Source of the DNA: Calothrix sp. NIES-4105
GTDB lineage: Bacteria; Cyanobacteriota; Cyanobacteriia; Cyanobacteriales; Nostocaceae
Length of the DNA: 64,000 bases
NCBI RefSeq assembly: GCF_002368415.1
Contig: NZ_AP018290.1
Span: forward strand, 7,183,717-7,247,716
Reading direction: 5' to 3'
The notes under the pieces were generated by a model that saw nothing but the letters and a program-made list of their open reading frames with translations, searched no databases and was not told the DNA's origin. Position 1 is the first letter of the stretch. Each line of letters begins with the position of its first letter. Position numbers and translations under genes: made by a program. This document shows, piece by piece, positions 1 to 7,942 of this stretch.

Positions 1-651
1 TTGCGAGGGAGGAATAACAACAATAGAAGCGTCATCTTCTGCATTAATACCACCAGCAGCTAACCAGTAACGTAACCACAAATCAATAGAACTCCGAGGA
101 AATGTAATCGCGCATTTAATTTTGCTACCTCTACTTTTTGCTTGAGCAAAGACATTTCTTAATGGTGAACTGTCTAAATTAACTCCGAGTTTCTGATATT
201 GACTAACAACGGAAATTGCGACACCATGAGTATTCATCCGTGCCAAGATATACATAGGAATTTTTTGGTTTCCTTTAGTAATCTTACCTTCAGAAATTAA
301 TTCAGGAATAGGACTTTGGAAGTGTCCACCATCAATTCCACCTCCGCTAGAACCAATTTCCACATTATCACGTAATGCAGACCAAGAAGCTTGTTTAGCA
401 ACTTCAACATTTTTGGCGCCGTGTTTAGCAAAAAAACCCTTTTCCTTAGCTATTATCAAAGGCGCACTATCCACTACAGGTAAAAACCCTAATTTAATAT
501 TTGTATTTGACCCACTTGAGCTTCTAGGAGTTGTAGCTGTCGTGCTAGAACTTGGATTATTTGTACATCCATGCAGCGCTAAACTCGTTAAAGTACTTGC
601 TGTTGCTGTCAATAAAAACTGGCGCCGAGACAAGTTAGTATGTAGAGCCAT
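1..651 (-). CDS. NrtA/CmpA-family ABC transporter substrate-binding lipoprotein (C-terminus outside window)
   Basis: The first 217 residues of a nitrate/bicarbonate-type periplasmic binding protein are present; the gene runs off the left edge. The N-terminus has a twin-arginine stretch (SRRQFLL, residues 8-14), a hydrophobic core and a lipobox ending LALHGC, so it is probably a Tat-exported lipoprotein. Family blocks follow in order: a start like LGFLPVVDSAPLIIAKEKGFF, then KQASWSALRDN, GGGIDGGH, PMYILARMNTHG and the block DLWLRYWLAAGGIN. These match NrtA and CmpA, which bind nitrate/nitrite and bicarbonate; the ligand cannot be decided from this part. A c-di-AMP-type riboswitch lies on the same strand about 390 nt upstream. 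The start is the ATG at 651-649. Confidence 0.88.
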   Translation of the reverse strand, partial: MALHTNLSRRQFLLTATASTLTSLALHGCTNNPSSSTTATTPRSSSGSNTNIKLGFLPVVDSAPLIIAKEKGFFAKHGAKNVEVAKQASWSALRDNVEIGSSGGGIDGGHFQSPIPELISEGKITKGNQKIPMYILARMNTHGVAISVVSQYQKLGVNLDSSPLRNVFAQAKSRGSKIKCAITFPRSSIDLWLRYWLAAGGINAEDDASIVVIPPSQ

Positions 652-1042
652 AAAATCCCCGTTATTTATTTATAGCGAATATTTGACCAATGTAGAGACG
701 TAACATGTTACGTCTCTACAGTAAAATTATTTTGTTTGAGTAAATCAAAACTGCAATAACCACACACTTACACAACTTTGCAGCGCGGTAAACACAGATT
801 ATTTACGAAAATAGCAAACAGACAAGTGCAAGACGTGTATAGAAATGCTATACAAATACTTACACTCTCAAAGATTTATCAAACGAACACAATAAAAGTA
901 GCGGAAATAGATTCAACTTCTAAATAAATTCAATAAAATGCATACAATAACCATAGTGTTAATTGCTAGTACTTAATTATCAAACAGTAAAAGCTAGGAA
1001 CACTGAATAATTAAAAACGATGCATTCTTAATTGTTCAATTT
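652..1042. other. Long leader between riboswitch and NrtA-like gene
   Basis: This 390-bp AT-rich stretch has no convincing gene. It holds the 30-bp palindrome at 691-720 and a small inverted repeat, GTATAG/CTATAC, near 838-856. If the riboswitch acts on the NrtA-like gene, this is its untranslated leader. Confidence 0.5.
691..720. repeat. Perfect 30-bp palindrome of the GTAGAGACG family
   Basis: TGTAGAGACG, TAACATGTTA and CGTCTCTACA form an uninterrupted palindrome. Related copies with the same GTAGAGACG arms lie at 1372-1402, 32384-32409, 40006-40030 (degenerate) and 41795-41820, always between genes. It sits in the leader between the riboswitch and the NrtA-like gene, where it would form a strong hairpin in the mRNA. 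Confidence 0.85.
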
Positions 1043-1152
1043 CCTCTCAAAGCTGACGAAGTTAGCTGACGGGCTAGAGTTGAGAGATACTCTCCTGTAC
1101 AAGGTTCGCCCCAATTTTAAGGTTCCTCCGCTCCTTCCCTTGCCGCACGTTA
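1043..1152 (-). promoter_or_regulatory. Cyclic di-AMP riboswitch (ydaO-yuaA type)
   Basis: Read on the minus strand, this segment carries the conserved blocks of the ydaO-yuaA class in the right order: GCGGAGGAACC, then TTGGGGCGAACC, then GAGAGTATCTCTC, then CCCGTCAGCTAACTTCG. The aptamer binds cyclic di-AMP and in other bacteria controls genes for ion and osmolyte transport and cell-wall remodelling. The next gene on this strand is the NrtA/CmpA-like binding protein starting at 651. I did not resolve the closing P1 helix, so the outer limits are approximate. No clear intrinsic terminator is visible between aptamer and gene, apart from the 30-bp palindrome at 691-720. Confidence 0.75.
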
Positions 1153-1371
1153 CTTTCTTTTAATTAAGTAATCTGTGCAAAGTTCTGGATTAAGCTGACT
1201 GTTATTGCAAATAAATTTAACATTGTTGTCCACTACTGGCAACAGATGAACCTAAATAATTGATTATACTTACAGTAAATTATTTTGATGAATAATAAAC
1301 ATGTTTAAATTTACGACGCTGTGTTGCCGGGAACCGGATTTTTCAATCTGGCAAATTGTAAAAACGTATTT

Positions 1372-1402
1372 TGTAGAGACGCTTGGGTATCGCGTCTCTA
1401 CA
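1372..1402. repeat. GTAGAGACG-family inverted repeat downstream of the cyclophilin gene
   Basis: The arms TGTAGAGACGC and GCGTCTCTACA enclose nine bases and end seven bases after the cyclophilin stop codon. The hairpin could end transcription of that gene, but there is only a weak T-run, so I treat it as a member of the dispersed palindrome family. Confidence 0.75.
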
Positions 1403-1409
1403 TTATTAA

Positions 1410-2507
1410 TTATGCAACTGGTTCTACTAAATTTTCTAAACCATCAATAACTTTTGCTGACTCAATTTTGTCACCAGCTTTGAGTTGGTCTAAAACTTCT
1501 TTGCCTTCGGTGACATATCCAAAAATGGCATAGCGACCATCCAACAAATTGCGTCCAGCAGGTGTTAATTCGGGTTCAAATAGAAAGAAGAAAATTTGTG
1601 ACGAACCACCATTGACATTGCGTTCCGGACGTGCTAAAGCTAAGGCGCCGAACGATGAAAAAGGCAATACAGGCATATCAGTATAACGACCAGATTCTTC
1701 TAAAGTAACACCGTAAGTAGGCGCCTTATCACCTTCTACCAATACTTCAAAAGGAACCGCGCGGTACTTATTAGTTTTAGGGTCAATAAAACCATCAGCA
1801 TCTTTAGGTTTACCAGTTTGAAGAACATATGATTCTTCGGAACGTGTAAATTCTAAACCATCGTAAAAACCGCGTTGAACTAAGTCAACAAAGTTACCAG
1901 CAGTAATTGGTGCGCTGAAACCGTCAACTTCAACCGTCATGTCACCTTTATTCGTCTTAACCGCTATCTTCGCGCGACCTTTGAGTTGAGGAAGATTACT
2001 ATATTGGCTCGGAACTTCGTAAGGGAACGCTTTGACCATCGTTTCTTCTAAATCCCCCACTAAATCTAGAACTTGCTCGCGTTCGATGCGAACTTTCTCT
2101 TTATCCTTTGTTTCTGCGACAGTACGGAGTGACTCTATTTTTGTCTTAATTTCCCCAATTAACTGCTGTGCTTCAGCTTGACGGGAAGCAGGAACCGAAG
2201 CGAGAATTTTATCAGGTCTATCAATAACGCGCGATGCTTTCTTTAAATCGTTATTGACTGCACCCCAACGTTTATTTGCACGTAGCTGGTTAGAGATATC
2301 TTCTATACTTTTTTGCAATTCACGCACGGGTTTATTGTCGATAGGCAGTGCGTAACGTAACAACGCTTTGCCGTCAGTGATGGCATTCCCGGCTGGTAGT
2401 GCAGCATAACTAGGGGGAGTCCACCCAGTAGTAATACCTAAAATTAGAGTTAGCGACAGCACTAATTTTAGGCTTTTCTTCAGTTTGGTTTTTAATAAAT
2501 CGAACAT
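1410..2507 (-). CDS. Cyclophilin-type peptidyl-prolyl isomerase, TLP38/CYP38-like
   Basis: A 365-residue exported protein. Residues about 1-35 are a signal peptide (positive start, hydrophobic LVLSLTLILGITTG, then PSYAA). Residues about 50-175 form a helical, charged region, and about 180-355 a cyclophilin-like beta barrel beginning near KIAVKTNKGDMTVEVDG with the block NFVDLVQRGFYDGLEF. This layout is that of the thylakoid-lumen CYP38/TLP38 group, which in plants helps assemble photosystem II. The cyclophilin active site is poorly conserved in that group, so isomerase activity is uncertain. Start ATG at 2507-2505. A hairpin repeat follows the stop. Confidence 0.85.
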   Translation of the reverse strand: MFDLLKTKLKKSLKLVLSLTLILGITTGWTPPSYAALPAGNAITDGKALLRYALPIDNKPVRELQKSIEDISNQLRANKRWGAVNNDLKKASRVIDRPDKILASVPASRQAEAQQLIGEIKTKIESLRTVAETKDKEKVRIEREQVLDLVGDLEETMVKAFPYEVPSQYSNLPQLKGRAKIAVKTNKGDMTVEVDGFSAPITAGNFVDLVQRGFYDGLEFTRSEESYVLQTGKPKDADGFIDPKTNKYRAVPFEVLVEGDKAPTYGVTLEESGRYTDMPVLPFSSFGALALARPERNVNGGSSQIFFFLFEPELTPAGRNLLDGRYAIFGYVTEGKEVLDQLKAGDKIESAKVIDGLENLVEPVA

Positions 2508-2659
2508 GGATACTCAAACGCAGCATTAATTGTTTTCACCGGGTGTTACCCATAAACAATCTTCCCATAGTAAAGTCCAATAAGAGGTTGAGATTGGCTC
2601 ATTTTTACCTCCTAATCTGATTGCGCTTAAGTTTTTATCGAGAATTTGGGTTTAAAACC

Positions 2660-2676
2660 CCGTCCTAAAAGGACGG
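2660..2676. repeat. Subterminal hairpin at the tnpA end of the IS
   Basis: CCGTCC-TAAAA-GGACGG forms a small stem-loop just outside the 3' end of the tnpA relic. IS200/IS605 transposases recognise such imperfect hairpins at element ends. Confidence 0.65.
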
Positions 2677-3000
2677 CTTCTCAAGGTGTGTGTATATATT
2701 TTTTAAGAATTTCAATCGGCGCTCCACCCACAGAAGAAGCAAAATAGCTAGGACTTCCATTGCAGCATCTTTACCATATGGTTTTTTAAAACCAGCTTTC
2801 CCATACATACGACTAGATACGCCTTTTAGAGAATTAACTATTTGAGAAACTGAAAGCTTTGGAGGGTATTCAATTAAAGCATGAACATGGTCAGCTTCGC
2901 CATTAAATTCAAGTATTTGAAAGTCCATTTTTCTAGCAACATCTTTGAATGATTCTTCAATCACCGCAAGGCTTGATTGTGTAAATACAGACCTACGGTA
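2665..3000 (-). pseudogene. tnpA: IS200/IS605 TnpA (HUH transposase) relic
   Basis: The reading frame keeps the central part of a Y1 HUH transposase: VIEESFKDVARKMDFQILEF, the HUH signature DHVHAL, and the block LSVSQIVNSLKGVSSRMYG. It then shifts frame after GKDA. The proper C-terminus (SYFASSVGGAPIEILKKYI) is still readable in another frame and ends near 2681. The N-terminus is also damaged: codons for a YRRSVFTQ-like start are preceded by an in-frame stop. Single-strand transposition by this copy is therefore unlikely. It lies head-to-head with tnpB, as in IS605. Confidence 0.85.
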
Positions 3001-3142
3001 CGCGCGTCACGCAGACCAAGTGCATTTTTAGGTCAGATACGCTATGCCTTTCTTTGCGTAAACTGCTTGTCAAAATCTACAGACCCATATATACTAAGTG
3101 CAACAGACCAAGTATAGCATGTTTGAGAAAGGAGTGATTTAA

Positions 3143-3304
3143 TTGGGAAAAGCCAAAAAAGATAAAAAGGATAAACCCTTAATGGGTGTCCAACAAAACC
3201 TTATATACTGCGATACTGACACAAAAGCAATATTGACTTTTCTGTGTGAACAGTCAAATAGTCTATATAACTGTGGAATATACTGGGCACGTCAAATATT
3301 CTTC
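3143..3304 (+). CDS. tnpB: TnpB, exon 1 (first 54 residues)
   Basis: Reading starts at a TTG preceded by a good ribosome site (GGAG eight bases upstream) and gives the basic N-terminus MGKAKKDKKDKPLMGVQ and then SNSLYNCGIYWARQIFF, typical of IS605-family TnpB. The reading frame is broken after codon 54 by sequence beginning GTGCG, the canonical 5' end of a group II intron. Joining base 3304 to 7943 restores TnpB in frame (IFF followed by KTGRIISK). Confidence 0.85.
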
Positions 3305-3864
3305 GTGCGATTCGTTTCTGGGCAAAATCGCGGATATCTCAAGATATCAGGTATAACCTAGACAGCAAAATACAATATTCGATATTGTACGCTGAACTTT
3401 CAGTACGATGCAGGTGAAAGTCCTGCCAGCAAGGTTCATGCTGACTCCCTATCTGCCCACGCCGAGTGAACTCGGAATTTCACAGAGCGAAGCTGGGAAC
3501 AGGGCACAATCAGACGACTGTTACGAGTTGACACTGGTGCTAACGGGGAGCCTCCACGATGAAACAGAGCCTAGAAAAGCATCCTAATTTGGAGCAGGGC
3601 GTAACAAAAAAATCCCTGACTTAATCAGAGCAAAATCGCATCTCATGTGAAGAAGATAGAGATAAGAACCGCGAATCTGATGGGTGAATTGGCTACATCT
3701 AAAGGGGCAAAACAATCGATTGAGGGAACGAATAAAAACGACATAATGGTCTTAAGAAGGTCGAATCTTGAGTAGGTAGGACGAGCTACGGAAACCCTTT
3801 ATGGCGGGTAGGATGCAACGTAATTGTTGCAAGGTATTCAGAAAATAACTATCAGAGTGAGAGC

Positions 3865-4434
3865 ATGATTAGGCACAGCCACAAGGTTAGTGAATCTTGG
3901 AAAAATCTAAACTGGAAGAAATTTCGGAAAGATTTATTTCGCCTACAAAGACGGTTATTCAAAGCCATTGAAACAGGAAACAAGCGGAAAGCTTTGCTCC
4001 TTCAAAAGCTGATTCTGAAATCTCGTGCAGCTAGATTGTTAGCGATTCGTCAAGTAACTCAGCTTAACGCTGGCAAAAAAACGGCAGGAATCGACGCTAA
4101 AAAGCTATTATCTCCTACAGAACGCTTTGCATTAGAAAATGTGTTAGGGAAATACGCACTCAATTGGAAACATCAAGGATTACGTGAAATACCAATTCCA
4201 AAAAAAGATGGCTCCACTAGAATGCTTAAAATACCAACTATCGCGGATAGAGCGTGGCAATGTCTAGCAAAATTCGCACTAGAACCAGCACACGAAGCAA
4301 CCTTCCACCAGCACAGTTATGGCTTTAGACCCGGACGTTCAGCACATGATGCTCAACAACAAGTGTTTATTAGCATTAACGCCAAGGCTAATGGAATAAA
4401 TAAGAGAGTAATAGAACTAGATATTGAAAAGTGC
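3865..4434 (+). CDS. Outer intron-encoded protein, N-terminal part (reverse transcriptase)
   Basis: The first 190 residues of a group II intron reverse transcriptase/maturase. They include the N-terminal RVT_N-like region, the block GLREIPIPKKDGSTRML-KIP, and the palm block HSYGFRPGRSAHDA. The frame stops being homologous after VIELDIEK, in the middle of palm motif A, where a second intron begins. The missing continuation (FDRISHSTIMDN) is found at 6840 onward, which shows that the gene was intact before the inner intron arrived. Confidence 0.87.
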
Positions 4435-4945
4435 GTGCGCCGTGACAGTTAATACGGTATCCCCAACCCAAAGTTGGGAGAGAATAAGGAGATAGTCTCT
4501 AGGTCAACCAACTAACCTGGAGTCGAAAGACAAAGGGGACAACAGCATGTTGGTAAAGCCGGGAATAGAGAGAAGGCGTTAAAACTATTGTTCGGCAAGA
4601 CCTGTGTGACACGGTGAAAGTTAAACTACTTGAAGCCCAATTCTGACGGTATACTCGATTGCCTATTCCTACAACGCCTAAAAGGAATAATCGTTTGTGT
4701 GTAGTTTTAAGCATTTGAACTATACAACTCCTTCAAACGAAGTCAGCCACCGATGAGATGGCTTAAGGAATGAATGGGACACCTAAATCACACTGATACG
4801 TACCAAGTTAATAAAGCGCGGGATGACCTACGGGGGGCGACCCCTATGGTTACAGAGTTCCCATAGTAGTCCGAGGACGGGAAAGCCGCCCACATGGCGA
4901 AGGGGAACAGGTATTCCAAAACACTTGTATCGAGAGGTACGCGAG

Positions 4946-6730
4946 ATGCGAAACGCCGAAACGGTTTTAAGTGTAATTCGAGACAGAGGTTATCGTGGTT
5001 TACCTCTGGATGATATCTACAGGCAACTTTTCAACCCTAACCTGTACCTTCTCGCGTATAGTCGTATCTACAAAAATGATGGGGCAATGACGCAAGGAGT
5101 TACATCAGAGACTGTTGATGGGATGTCCATTAAAAAGATTGAAGACCTCATAGAGGATATTCGCTATGAACGTTTTCAATGGACACCAGTACGACGAATT
5201 AATATCCCTAAGAAAAATGGGAAAACCCGACCTTTAGGTATTCCTACTTGGAATGATAAATTGGTTCAGGAAGTAATACGTTTAATATTAGAAGCGTATT
5301 ACGAACCCCAATTTTCTAACAGCAGTCACGGTTTTAGACCCAAGCGCGGATGCCACACGGCATTAACAATAATAGACCGCACTTGGCAAGGAACTAAATG
5401 GTTTATCGAAGGAGATATTCGTGGGTGTTTTGACAATATAGACCATAAAATCTTAATGTCAATCCTACGCGAGAAAATTCAAGATAACCGCTTCCTAAGA
5501 TTAATTGAAAACTTGCTTAAAGCAGGTTACTGCGAGCAATGGAAATATTTTTCTACCCTTAGCGGAACGCCGCAAGGCTCGATTTTATCACCCATACTCG
5601 CAAATATCTATCTTGATAAATTAGACAAATTTATCGAGCAGATACTCATCCCAGAGTATACACGCGGCAAATGTCGGGCAGAAAATCCAGAGTACTCAAA
5701 ACTTGTAAAACTAGCCTGGTACTACAGGAAAAACGGACAATTTGAGAAAGCGCGTCAACTGGAAATTAAATACCAGCACATGCCATCCAAAGACGTTCGC
5801 GACCCGGAATACAGAAGGCTAAATTACGTCCGTTATGCTGATGATTTTCTACTTGGTTTTATTGGTTCATTCACTGAAGCAGAAGCAATTAAGGAAAAAG
5901 TCAAGATATTTCTAGCCGAAAAACTTCAGTTGGAATTGTCGCCAGAAAAGACCTTAATTACTAACGCTAGGAATGAAGCAGCAAAATTTTTGGGGTACGA
6001 AATATTAGTCCAATATTCCGATGATAAGCATACCAATGGTAAACGCTCAATTAACGGAATTGTTGCACTAAGAATACCAGCCAAAGTTATAGAAGAAAAG
6101 TGTACCTTATATATGAGGAATGGTAAACCCATTCATCGTCCTGAATTAATAAATGATGATGATTTTTCTATCATCAACATTTTTCAATCAGAGTTTAGAG
6201 GGTACGTACAATTCTATAGCCTTGCTCAAAATATTGCATGGCTCCGAAAACTACAATGGGTTATGTCAACCTCATTGATGAAAACCCTTGCCTGTAAACA
6301 TAAGACAAGCGTGAATAAAATTTGCGCTCGTTATATTAAGACGGTAAAACTTCCACAAGGTTTAAGAAAGTGTGTTGAAATAACCGTCCCAGTTGAGGGA
6401 AAGAAACCCTTGGTAGCTCGCTTCGGAGGAATACAATTAAAACGTAACCTAAAAGCAACCATAGAAGACTTATCAACACAAAGAAAACCCGCACCTAGAA
6501 ATGAATTAATCAAGCGGCTTCTCGCGGATGAATGTGAAATCTGTGGGGCAAAAGGCAACATTGAAGTTCACCATATTCGCGCCCTTAAAGACCTCAAAAT
6601 TAAGGGTAGAAAGGATTTACCGCAATGGATGCAAATTATGTCCGCACGTAAAAGGAAAACTCTCATGGTCTGCTCTCAATGCCACGACGCAATACATGCA
6701 GGTAAACCAACAGGTAAACGAGTTCCGTAA
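4946..6730 (+). CDS. Inner intron-encoded protein: reverse transcriptase-maturase with HNH endonuclease
   Basis: About 594 residues if started at the ATG 4946, which follows GAGAGGTACGCGAG. A longer frame open to 4823 lacks family similarity before that point. In order: N-terminal RT blocks (RRINIPKKNGKTRPLGIPTW), HGFRPKRGCHTA, motif A FIEGDIRGCFDNIDH, the block SGTPQGSILSPILANIYL, and the catalytic YADD near residue 297. A maturase domain follows, then a C-terminal HNH nuclease near residues 530-590 (CEICG ... VHHI ... CSQCHDAIH). All the parts needed for splicing and target-primed reverse transcription look intact, so this intron may still be active. Confidence 0.92.
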   Translation: MRNAETVLSVIRDRGYRGLPLDDIYRQLFNPNLYLLAYSRIYKNDGAMTQGVTSETVDGMSIKKIEDLIEDIRYERFQWTPVRRINIPKKNGKTRPLGIPTWNDKLVQEVIRLILEAYYEPQFSNSSHGFRPKRGCHTALTIIDRTWQGTKWFIEGDIRGCFDNIDHKILMSILREKIQDNRFLRLIENLLKAGYCEQWKYFSTLSGTPQGSILSPILANIYLDKLDKFIEQILIPEYTRGKCRAENPEYSKLVKLAWYYRKNGQFEKARQLEIKYQHMPSKDVRDPEYRRLNYVRYADDFLLGFIGSFTEAEAIKEKVKIFLAEKLQLELSPEKTLITNARNEAAKFLGYEILVQYSDDKHTNGKRSINGIVALRIPAKVIEEKCTLYMRNGKPIHRPELINDDDFSIINIFQSEFRGYVQFYSLAQNIAWLRKLQWVMSTSLMKTLACKHKTSVNKICARYIKTVKLPQGLRKCVEITVPVEGKKPLVARFGGIQLKRNLKATIEDLSTQRKPAPRNELIKRLLADECEICGAKGNIEVHHIRALKDLKIKGRKDLPQWMQIMSARKRKTLMVCSQCHDAIHAGKPTGKRVP

Positions 6731-6744
6731 ATAAGAATACTGGA

Positions 6745-6778
6745 GAGCCGTGTACCTGGAAACTTGTAAGCACGGTTC
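6745..6778 (+). ncRNA. Domain V of the inner group II intron
   Basis: A 34-nt hairpin, GAGCCGTGTAC...GTAAGCACGGTTC with loop GGAAAC, matches the universal catalytic domain V. The AGC triad sits in the lower 5' strand and pairs with GUU in the 3' strand. Confidence 0.85.
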
Positions 6779-6839
6779 GGAGGGGGCTAGTTAGAAAAGG
6801 AACCAAATAAACGGAAACCTCGTTAGCTAGCTACCCACT

Positions 6840-7856
6840 TTCGATAGGATTTCACACTCAACCATAATGGACAACCTTATAGCTCCAAAGAGCTTGAAAT
6901 TAGGGATATTCAGATGTTTAAAATCTGGAACAAATCCGGAATTTCCAGAACAAGGAACCCCACAAGGTGGAGTAGTAAGCCCCCTATTAGCCAACATAGC
7001 ACTAAACGGTATCGAAAGTATTCACAAATACCATCGGTCTGAAAGCGAAAAGGTCAAACAAAAAATAACCAAAAATACGCCAGAAGATAAAATAGCATAC
7101 GCCTCAGTACGCTACGCTGACGATATGGTAATCTTTTTAAGACCTCAAGATAACGCTGAAGAAATACTGAAACAAATCGACGAATTCCTAGCAAGCAGGG
7201 GGATGAAGGTAAGTGAAAAGAAGACAAAAATAACCGCCACGATAAATGGATTCGATTTCCTAGGATGGAACTTCAAAATCAAACCCAATGGTAAATATTT
7301 ATGTGTACCAGCAGAGGACAACTTTGAGAAGTTTCGGAAAAAAGTAAAATCCATAGTAAACTGTTCCAATTACGGAGCCAAAGAGAAGGCTAAAAAGCTA
7401 TCACCAATAGTCCGAGGATGGAGAAATTATCACAAATATTGTGATATGTCTGGGTCAAAATTCTCCCTCTGGTTTATAAGCCACAAAGCATTTGCGGTAT
7501 TTAACAAAGAGAAAAAATTAGACCGATATACATCCAAAGAACTAACGGAAAAAGCATTTCCCTCAGTTTCATACTCACTAGCAGGACATATTAAAGTCAA
7601 AGGAAACAAATCGCCATTTGACGGAGATATAACCTACTGGAGTGAAAGAAATAGCAAACTATACGATGGGGAAACCGCCAAAGTTCTCAAAAAGCAAAGT
7701 AACACATGTGCAGCTTGTGGGATGAAATTTACATGTGATGAACGAGTACATTTACACCACATAGACGGTAATCACAACAATTGGAAGAAGAACAACCTCG
7801 CTGCTGTTCATGAATCCTGTCACGATTACATCCACATCGGCAAAAGCGCAAGCTAA
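6840..7856 (+). CDS. Outer intron-encoded protein, C-terminal part (RT palm, maturase, HNH)
   Basis: This continues the reading frame interrupted at 4434. It begins with the rest of palm motif A (FDRISHSTIMDN), then QGTPQGGVVSPLLANIAL, then the catalytic YADD (about residue 281 of the spliced protein), a maturase region (IVRGWRNYHKYC), and a C-terminal HNH nuclease (CAACG ... LHHIDGNHNN ... CHDYIH). Spliced length is about 529 residues, normal for the family. Alone, this part cannot be a working reverse transcriptase, so the outer intron's mobility depends on removal of the inner intron from the RNA. Confidence 0.87.
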   Translation, partial: FDRISHSTIMDNLIAPKSLKLGIFRCLKSGTNPEFPEQGTPQGGVVSPLLANIALNGIESIHKYHRSESEKVKQKITKNTPEDKIAYASVRYADDMVIFLRPQDNAEEILKQIDEFLASRGMKVSEKKTKITATINGFDFLGWNFKIKPNGKYLCVPAEDNFEKFRKKVKSIVNCSNYGAKEKAKKLSPIVRGWRNYHKYCDMSGSKFSLWFISHKAFAVFNKEKKLDRYTSKELTEKAFPSVSYSLAGHIKVKGNKSPFDGDITYWSERNSKLYDGETAKVLKKQSNTCAACGMKFTCDERVHLHHIDGNHNNWKKNNLAAVHESCHDYIHIGKSAS

Positions 7857-7865
7857 GAATATCGA

Positions 7866-7899
7866 AAGCTGGGTGCGGGGAAACCTGCACGCCCAGATT
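7866..7899 (+). ncRNA. Domain V of the outer group II intron
   Basis: A hairpin, AAGCTGGGTGC...GCACGCCCAGATT with a GGAAAC tip, stands 43 nt before the 3' splice junction. Position and shape are those of domain V. One G-A mismatch in the lower stem is visible in my pairing. Confidence 0.75.
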
Positions 7900-7942
7900 G
7901 AACAGAGAGGTGCCCCGGATAATACCGGGCATCGACTCTAAC

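Larger units (their letters stand above)
4435..6839 (+). mobile_element. Inner group II intron nested in the outer intron's RT gene
   Basis: The 5' end has the canonical GTGCG. A 34-nt domain V at 6745-6778 (GAGCCG...CGGTTC, with a GGAAAC tip) and a domain VI ending CTACCCAC lie at the 3' end. The gene it carries (4946-6730) is in domain IV. Ends are ambiguous by a few bases, because GTGCG occurs twice in tandem (4431 and 4435). Joining 4434 to 6840 gives EKC-FDRI; joining 4430 to 6839 gives EN-FDRI and ends the intron at the more canonical AC. Both keep the outer RT in frame. Its domain V differs clearly from that of the outer intron, so the two are different lineages, not a self-duplication. 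Confidence 0.87.
3305..7942 (+). mobile_element. Outer group II intron inserted in tnpB
   Basis: The element starts with GTGCG (3305) and ends with TCTAAC (7942). Its removal joins tnpB exons in frame. Ribozyme domains I-III occupy about 3305-3860. The intron-encoded protein lies in domain IV (3865-4434 and 6840-7856). Domain V is at about 7866-7899, with a GGAAACC apical loop, followed by a domain VI stem (CCCGG/CCGGG) carrying the expected branch-point A just before the 3' end. The intron-encoded protein is itself interrupted by a second group II intron, so this is a twintron. At 4.6 kb it is about twice the usual size because of that insertion. Confidence 0.88.

Noticed and set aside
4499-4714. 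Minus-strand frame inside the inner intron
   Set aside because: It overlaps the ribozyme's domain I region and has no similarity to known proteins; it is chance reading.
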